Positions 5,252 to 8,619 of a DNA stretch of 8,619 bases are shown here, piece by piece (position 1 is the first letter of the stretch; every line of letters begins with the position of its first letter). The position numbers and the translations under genes were made by a program. The notes below the pieces were generated by a model that saw nothing but the letters and a program-made list of their open reading frames with translations, was not told the DNA's origin and ran no database searches. This DNA is from Lawsonibacter sp. (lineage in GTDB: Bacteria; Bacillota; Clostridia; Oscillospirales; Oscillospiraceae). The DNA lies in NCBI GenBank assembly GCA_022793355.1, contig JAAWCR010000177.1, forward strand, positions 1 through 8,619. The letters are read 5' to 3'.

Positions 5252-7627
5252 ATGATGACGAAATATCCTGTCCATAAGGTAGCCAAGGACTTTAAAAAGA
5301 ACGGGAAGGTATTGCCCTCCAAGGAGGTCATGGATATCCTGACCCAATACGGCCACCCCCCCAAGAACCACATGCAGCCCCTTAGCGACGAGGAGCTGTC
5401 CATTGTGTTTGAGTATCTGACCCAGCACAACCAGATTGACTCCATCGAGCAGGTCTACGCTGACGTGTACCACGAGCCGGAGGCCAAAAAAGAGCCTGCC
5501 CCCAAAGCGGCGGAGCCGGCGAAGGACGCCCCCAAGGGGGAGAAGAAGGACCATGCGCCCCAGCAGGGGCAGAAAGCGGCCCAGCCGTCTCAGGGTCAGG
5601 CCAAGCCGACCATTCAGCGGCCCGCCAGCCGGGTCCCCGCCAAGAAGGTGGTAGATACCCGGGGCGGCCCGGCGGTCAACCTGGAGAAGTACGACGAGCG
5701 TCTGGAGAACTTCACCGACCAGCGCCGTCAGGATATGCGCGGAGGGAAGCAGAAGCTTCCCAAGCAGAATCAGCGCTCCCGCCAGCAGGGCGGCAGGGGC
5801 CAGTCTTTTGGTAACAAGCGCCGCCAGGAGGAGCAGGACCGCATGCGCCGCCTCCAGCTGGAGATTGCCAAGAAGGCTCCTACCAAGGTGCTTATCCCCG
5901 ACGAGATTGGCGTGGGCGAATTGGCCTCCAGAATGAAAAAAACTGGAGCGGAGGTCGTGAAATGCCTGATTAAGAACGGGGTTATGGCCGCCCTCAGCGC
6001 CGTGATTGACTTCGACACCGCCGCCATCATCGCCGAGGAGATGGGCTGCAAGGTGGAGAAGGAAGTGATTGTCACCATCGAGGAGCGCCTTATCGACACC
6101 GCCGAGGACAGGGAGGAGGACCTGAAGGGCCGCGCCCCTGTGGTGGTGGTCATGGGCCACGTGGACCACGGAAAGACCTCCCTTCTGGACTATATCCGCA
6201 GCGCCAACGTGGTGTCCGGCGAGGCCGGCGGCATCACCCAGCACATCGGCGCTTACCAGGTGGATGTGAAGGGCAATACCGTCACCTTCCTGGACACCCC
6301 CGGCCATGAAGCCTTTACTGCCATGCGGGCCCGGGGCGCCATGATTACCGACATCGCCATTCTGGTAGTGGCCGCCGACGACGGCATCATGCCGCAGACG
6401 GTGGAGTCCATCAACCATGCCAAGGCGGCCAACATCCCCATCATTGTGGCCATCAATAAGATGGATAAGCCCGCCGCCAACCCCGACCGCATTATGCAGC
6501 AGCTCACTGAATACTCCCTGGTTCCCGAGGAGTGGGGCGGCGAAACCATCGTGTGTCCCATTTCCGCCAAAACCGGCATGGGCATCGATAACCTCCTTGA
6601 CATGGTGGTCCTCACCGCCGAGGTGCAGGAGCTGCGGGCCAACCCCAACCGCACCGCCCATGGCGCGGTAATCGAGGCCCGGCTGGACAAGGGCCGGGGC
6701 CCTGTAGCCACCCTGCTGGTGCAGAACGGCACCCTGAAACAGGGCGACGTGATTATTGCCGGCACTGCTGTGGGCCGTGTCCGGGCCATGACCGACGCCC
6801 GGGGTCAGAAGCTGACCGAGGCGGGTCCCTCTGTGCCCGTGGAGATTATCGGCATGGGCGAGGTGCCCGGCGCGGGCGACGACTTCCACGCCGTAGCTGA
6901 CGAGCGCATGGCCCGGGAGCTGGTGGAGCAGCGTAAGACCGAGCGGAAGGACGCCATTTCCAGCTCAGTGGGCAAGGTCACCCTGGAGGACCTGTTCAGC
7001 CAGATTCAGGCCGGGGAAATGAAGAACTTGAATGTCATCGTCAAGGCAGACGTTCAGGGCTCCGCCGAGGCGGTGAAGGCCTCTCTGGAGAAGCTGACCA
7101 ACGAGGAGGTCCGGGTGCGGGTGATCCACTGCGCCGTGGGCGCTATCAGCGAGAGCGACGTTATGCTGGCCGGCACCTCCGGAGCTATTATCGTAGGCTT
7201 TAATGTCCGCCCCGACGCCAACGCCAAGGATTCTGCCGCCCGCATGGGTGTGGATATGCGCATGTACCGAGTCATTTACGACGCAATTAACGAGATTGAG
7301 GCCGCTATGAAGGGCATGCTGGCCCCAAAATTCCGGGAAGTGGACTTGGGCCGGGCCGAAGTGCGCAACGTGTTCCGCATTACCAATGTGGGTATGGTGG
7401 CCGGCTGTTACGTGCTGGACGGAAAGATGCAGCGGGGCGCGCAGATGCGTCTTCTCCGGGACAATATCGTTATTTACGACGGCGCTATCGCCTCCCTCCA
7501 GCGCTTCAAGGACAGTGTGAAGGAGGTCGCCTCCGGTTATGAGTGCGGTATTACCTTCGAGAAGTTCCAGGACATCAAGGAGAATGACATCATTGAGGCC
7601 TACCTGATGGAGCAGATTGAGGTGTAA
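5252..7627 (+). CDS. infB: Translation initiation factor IF-2
   Basis: This is a 791-residue GTPase that brings fMet-tRNA to the 30S subunit and promotes 50S joining. Order of domains seen: a first IF2_N-like domain (about 3-70, with KVAKDFKKNGK and VMDILTQYG), a charged Lys/Pro/Ala/Gln/Arg-rich linker (about 75-208), and the second IF2_N domain (about 210-270). The G domain carries G1 GHVDHGKT (302-309), the G2 region GGITQHIGA (326-334), G3 DTPGH (348-352), G4 NKMD (402-405) and G5 SAK (438-440). Domain II follows from about 468, domain III with VIVKADVQGSAEAVKASL (595-612), and the C-terminal initiator-tRNA-binding domain (about 695-791). All catalytic motifs, including His306 (the equivalent of the catalytic His in the G1/switch region), look intact. 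The first of two adjacent ATGs is used, 8 bases after GAGGTG. A possible internal start is noted separately. Confidence 0.98.
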   Translation: MMTKYPVHKVAKDFKKNGKVLPSKEVMDILTQYGHPPKNHMQPLSDEELSIVFEYLTQHNQIDSIEQVYADVYHEPEAKKEPAPKAAEPAKDAPKGEKKDHAPQQGQKAAQPSQGQAKPTIQRPASRVPAKKVVDTRGGPAVNLEKYDERLENFTDQRRQDMRGGKQKLPKQNQRSRQQGGRGQSFGNKRRQEEQDRMRRLQLEIAKKAPTKVLIPDEIGVGELASRMKKTGAEVVKCLIKNGVMAALSAVIDFDTAAIIAEEMGCKVEKEVIVTIEERLIDTAEDREEDLKGRAPVVVVMGHVDHGKTSLLDYIRSANVVSGEAGGITQHIGAYQVDVKGNTVTFLDTPGHEAFTAMRARGAMITDIAILVVAADDGIMPQTVESINHAKAANIPIIVAINKMDKPAANPDRIMQQLTEYSLVPEEWGGETIVCPISAKTGMGIDNLLDMVVLTAEVQELRANPNRTAHGAVIEARLDKGRGPVATLLVQNGTLKQGDVIIAGTAVGRVRAMTDARGQKLTEAGPSVPVEIIGMGEVPGAGDDFHAVADERMARELVEQRKTERKDAISSSVGKVTLEDLFSQIQAGEMKNLNVIVKADVQGSAEAVKASLEKLTNEEVRVRVIHCAVGAISESDVMLAGTSGAIIVGFNVRPDANAKDSAARMGVDMRMYRVIYDAINEIEAAMKGMLAPKFREVDLGRAEVRNVFRITNVGMVAGCYVLDGKMQRGAQMRLLRDNIVIYDGAIASLQRFKDSVKEVASGYECGITFEKFQDIKENDIIEAYLMEQIEV

Positions 7628-7630
7628 GCC

Positions 7631-7777
7631 GTGGCAATGACAGACAGGCAGTTCAAAGGATTTATTTCTTTCGTAGTAGATGCTCTGTGTGACGCTCAGG
7701 AAGAAGAAAATCCTGCGAAACAGCGGGAAAAGCTGGAACGGATTATGAATAACCTGAAAAGAACTATTAAGGACTGA
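7631..7777 (+). CDS. Small 48-residue protein of unknown function
   Basis: A short open frame begins 3 bases after the infB stop with GTG (7631), 6 bases downstream of GAGGTG, which is also the last two codons of infB; an ATG two codons on (7637) is an alternative. It ends at TGA 7775-7777. The product starts MTDRQFKGFISFVVDALCD from the ATG. It has a hydrophobic amphipathic N-terminal helix, then a charged helix rich in Glu and Lys/Arg (EEENPAKQREKLERIMNNLK). No signal peptide or membrane segment is evident. Small clostridial proteins with a similar MTDxQF start exist as far as I recall, but none has a function I know. Codons are visibly more A+T-rich than in infB. The tight spacing to infB and a terminator directly after it support real, coupled expression. 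Confidence 0.65.
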   Translation: MAMTDRQFKGFISFVVDALCDAQEEENPAKQREKLERIMNNLKRTIKD

Positions 7778-7782
7778 GCCGA

Positions 7783-7813
7783 CGGGGCGGGCGCTTTCGC
7801 CCGTCCCGGTTTT
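7783..7813 (+). terminator. Intrinsic terminator-like hairpin inside the operon, after infB and the small ORF
   Basis: CGGGGCGGGCG (7783-7793) pairs with CGCCCGTCCCG (7798-7808) in an 11-bp stem with one G-U pair and a CTTT loop, followed by G and TTTT (7810-7813). It starts 5 bases after the small ORF stop and ends 18 bases before the next start codon. That leaves no room for a full promoter between them, so the downstream genes probably depend on partial read-through. Confidence 0.8.
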
Positions 7814-7818
7814 CATTT

Positions 7819-7825
7819 GGGAGGA
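7819..7825 (+). promoter_or_regulatory. Ribosome binding site deciding the GTG start of the 112-residue gene
   Basis: GGGAGGA lies 6 bases before the GTG at 7832. A TTG at 7817 in the same frame overlaps this site and cannot be served by it. Confidence 0.8.
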
Positions 7826-7831
7826 ATTGCT

Positions 7832-8170
7832 GTGAGCCGTGTCTATGTATTGGCGGCGGACAAGAAAGTGCCGGGCTTGGAGGAGCTGAGCTACTACCGT
7901 CAGGCGGTGGAGGAGCTGGGCTATCCCATGAAGCCACTCCGATACGGGCTTTCCCTGGATGAAGGGGAACGCGATTTGGCGCATCTTCGGGCCTGTTTGG
8001 AGGAAAACTTCTCTCAGGGGGAAAGCCTGGAGCTTTGGAGCGTCTGGCTGAGCGGCGATATAAACAAAAAGTGCCCGCCCCGCTTTCGGGGCAGGTTGGC
8101 GGACTTGGACATGGAAGCACTGGAACAGTTTCTGAGTGCCAAGGAGCTGTGTTTTACGATTACGATCTAA
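7832..8170 (+). CDS. Hypothetical 112-residue protein in the infB-rbfA interval
   Basis: The GTG start at 7832 has GGGAGGA 6 bases upstream. I do not recognise the family. Seen: a beta-strand-like start (SRVYVLAADK), a helix with LEELSYYRQAVEELG, a segment PLRYGLSLDE, a helix rich in charged residues (47-58), a strand-like ESLELWSVWLSG (64-75), a basic patch INKKCPPRFRGR (77-88), a helix (about 90-103), and a hydrophobic end CFTITI. There is no signal peptide or membrane span, so it is probably cytosolic. In many Firmicutes this position holds ylxP (DUF503), but the YlxP motifs are not visible here. It lies 14 bases before rbfA and between translation genes, which hints at a link to translation or ribosome assembly, nothing more. 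It follows the intra-operon terminator. Confidence 0.8.
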   Translation: MSRVYVLAADKKVPGLEELSYYRQAVEELGYPMKPLRYGLSLDEGERDLAHLRACLEENFSQGESLELWSVWLSGDINKKCPPRFRGRLADLDMEALEQFLSAKELCFTITI

Positions 8171-8184
8171 ATAAGGAGAACATT

Positions 8185-8571
8185 ATGGCAAGCAATCGAA
8201 TCGGACGCATCAACGAGGAGGTCCAGCGGGAGCTGGCCGCCCTCATTCCCACGGTGAAGGACCCCCGGGTGACGGGGATGATTTCGGTGACAGCAGTGGA
8301 CGTAACCCCTGACCTGAAGTTCGCTAAGGTCTATATTTCCGTTCTCGACAAGGAGGACGGCGGCCAGGTGCTCAAGGGTTTGAAGTCCGCTGCCGGGTAT
8401 CTGCGCCGGGAGCTGGGCCGTGCTCTGAATCTGCGGGGCACTCCGGAGCTTACCTTCTTTCAGGACGACTCCATGGCAAAGGGAGCCCGCATTCTGGAGA
8501 TGCTTCGCAACCCGGAGGTGGTCAAGCCCGCCAACCCGGCCAATGAACACATCATTCTGGAGGAGGAATAA
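8185..8571 (+). CDS. rbfA: 30S ribosome-binding factor RbfA
   Basis: This is a 128-residue cytoplasmic protein of normal RbfA length. RbfA binds the immature 30S subunit near helix 1 of 16S rRNA and helps its final maturation, notably at low temperature in E. coli. Seen: the N-terminal helix NRIGRINEEVQRELAALI, the conserved KDPRVTGMISVTAVDVTPDL, AKVYISVL, a KH-like fold with GYLRRELGRALNLRGTPELT, and the helix with DDSMAKGARILEML. The ATG at 8185 is chosen for AAGGAG 6 bases upstream and for the family start; the open frame continues upstream only through the preceding gene. It works with RimP, encoded at the other end of the operon. It precedes the next gene by 3 bases. Confidence 0.97.
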   Translation: MASNRIGRINEEVQRELAALIPTVKDPRVTGMISVTAVDVTPDLKFAKVYISVLDKEDGGQVLKGLKSAAGYLRRELGRALNLRGTPELTFFQDDSMAKGARILEMLRNPEVVKPANPANEHIILEEE

Positions 8572-8574
8572 GCC

Positions 8575-8619
8575 ATGACCACAACCCAAGCCGCTCAATT
8601 CCTCACCGGTCGGGATCAC
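8575..8619 (+). CDS. Start of a gene, probably the DHH phosphoesterase NrnA family, cut by the window edge
   Basis: The ATG at 8575 follows AGGAGG (8561-8566, inside the end of rbfA) by 8 bases. The 15 codons present read MTTTQAAQFLTGRDH. They carry no catalytic motif, but in DHH-family bifunctional oligoribonuclease/pAp phosphatases (NrnA) a short N-terminal helix like this precedes the first catalytic strand. In clostridial operons nrnA often follows rbfA and precedes truB. The call therefore rests on gene order and weak N-terminal resemblance. The 3-base spacing to rbfA indicates the same transcript and translational coupling. Confidence 0.55.
   Translation, partial: MTTTQAAQFLTGRDH

Noticed and set aside
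4561..5445. A 294-codon minus-strand open frame across ylxR, ylxQ and infB
   Set aside because: It runs antisense through three recognised genes, has low-complexity composition and no ribosome binding site I could support.
5207..6889. A 560-codon open frame on the minus strand
   Set aside because: It is the antisense shadow of infB, whose domain motifs are intact on the plus strand. The minus product is His/Leu/Gly-rich nonsense without domains, a usual artefact of GC-rich genes.
6965..7984. A 339-codon minus-strand open frame from infB into the downstream gene
   Set aside because: It is antisense to the end of infB, the small ORF, the terminator and the 112-residue gene, and has no recognisable motif.
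8077..8092. A GCCCCG-CTTT-CGGGGC hairpin inside the 112-residue gene, with the same loop as the terminator at 7783
   Set aside because: It has no plus-strand T tract, and on the minus strand the nearest T run is 8 bases from the stem with no gene to end. It is probably coincidental in GC-rich coding DNA.
8035..8184. An N-terminal extension of RbfA by 50 codons
   Set aside because: It overlaps the preceding gene in another frame, while ATG 8185 has a good ribosome binding site and the normal family start.

Overview
The window is a GC-rich chromosomal segment of a Gram-positive anaerobe. I infer a member of the Clostridia, most likely the Oscillospiraceae (Flavonifractor/Oscillibacter-like). 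The reasons are the bacillary gene order rimP-nusA-ylxR-ylxQ-infB-rbfA-DHH, strong AGGAGG-type ribosome binding sites in front of nearly every gene, frequent GTG/TTG starts, and a lipobox-bearing lipoprotein. The genus is a guess from recalled family resemblance, not from a search.

Layout. (1) Positions 1-1626 carry the 3' part of a YgiQ-family radical SAM gene, cut by the window edge. It ends at a strong hairpin terminator (1630-1656). (2) A convergent small lipoprotein gene of unknown function lies on the minus strand (1660-2085). (3) A gene-free stretch of 356 bases (2086-2441) holds an orphan plus-strand terminator, phased A/T tracts with a short direct repeat, a good extended -10 promoter, and a terminator-like hairpin in the leader of the next gene. 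(4) The rest is a plus-strand translation/transcription operon: rimP, nusA, ylxR (rnpM), ylxQ (L7Ae-like), infB, a 48-residue small ORF, a strong terminator-like hairpin, an unrecognised 112-residue gene, rbfA, and the first codons of what is probably the nrnA-type DHH phosphoesterase gene.

How the genes work together. RimP and RbfA mature the 30S subunit. IF2 (infB) joins the subunits and loads initiator tRNA. NusA controls RNA polymerase pausing, termination and antitermination. YlxR and YlxQ are small RNA-binding partners (YlxR is reported to modulate RNase P in Bacillus). The operon seems to have built-in termination control, with hairpin-plus-U-tract structures before rimP and after infB that the encoded NusA could act on. 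Palindromic repeat-like spacers sit on either side of nusA.

I found no mobile element, CRISPR array, tRNA or rRNA, and no evidently new defence or biosynthetic system. The core genes are ordinary. The points worth a second look are the rimP leader attenuator, the intra-operon terminator after infB with the small ORF before it, the unrecognised gene in the usual ylxP position, the doubled length of YlxQ, a possible internal start in infB, the palindromic spacers, and a dnaX-like slippery heptamer in the ygiQ tail.
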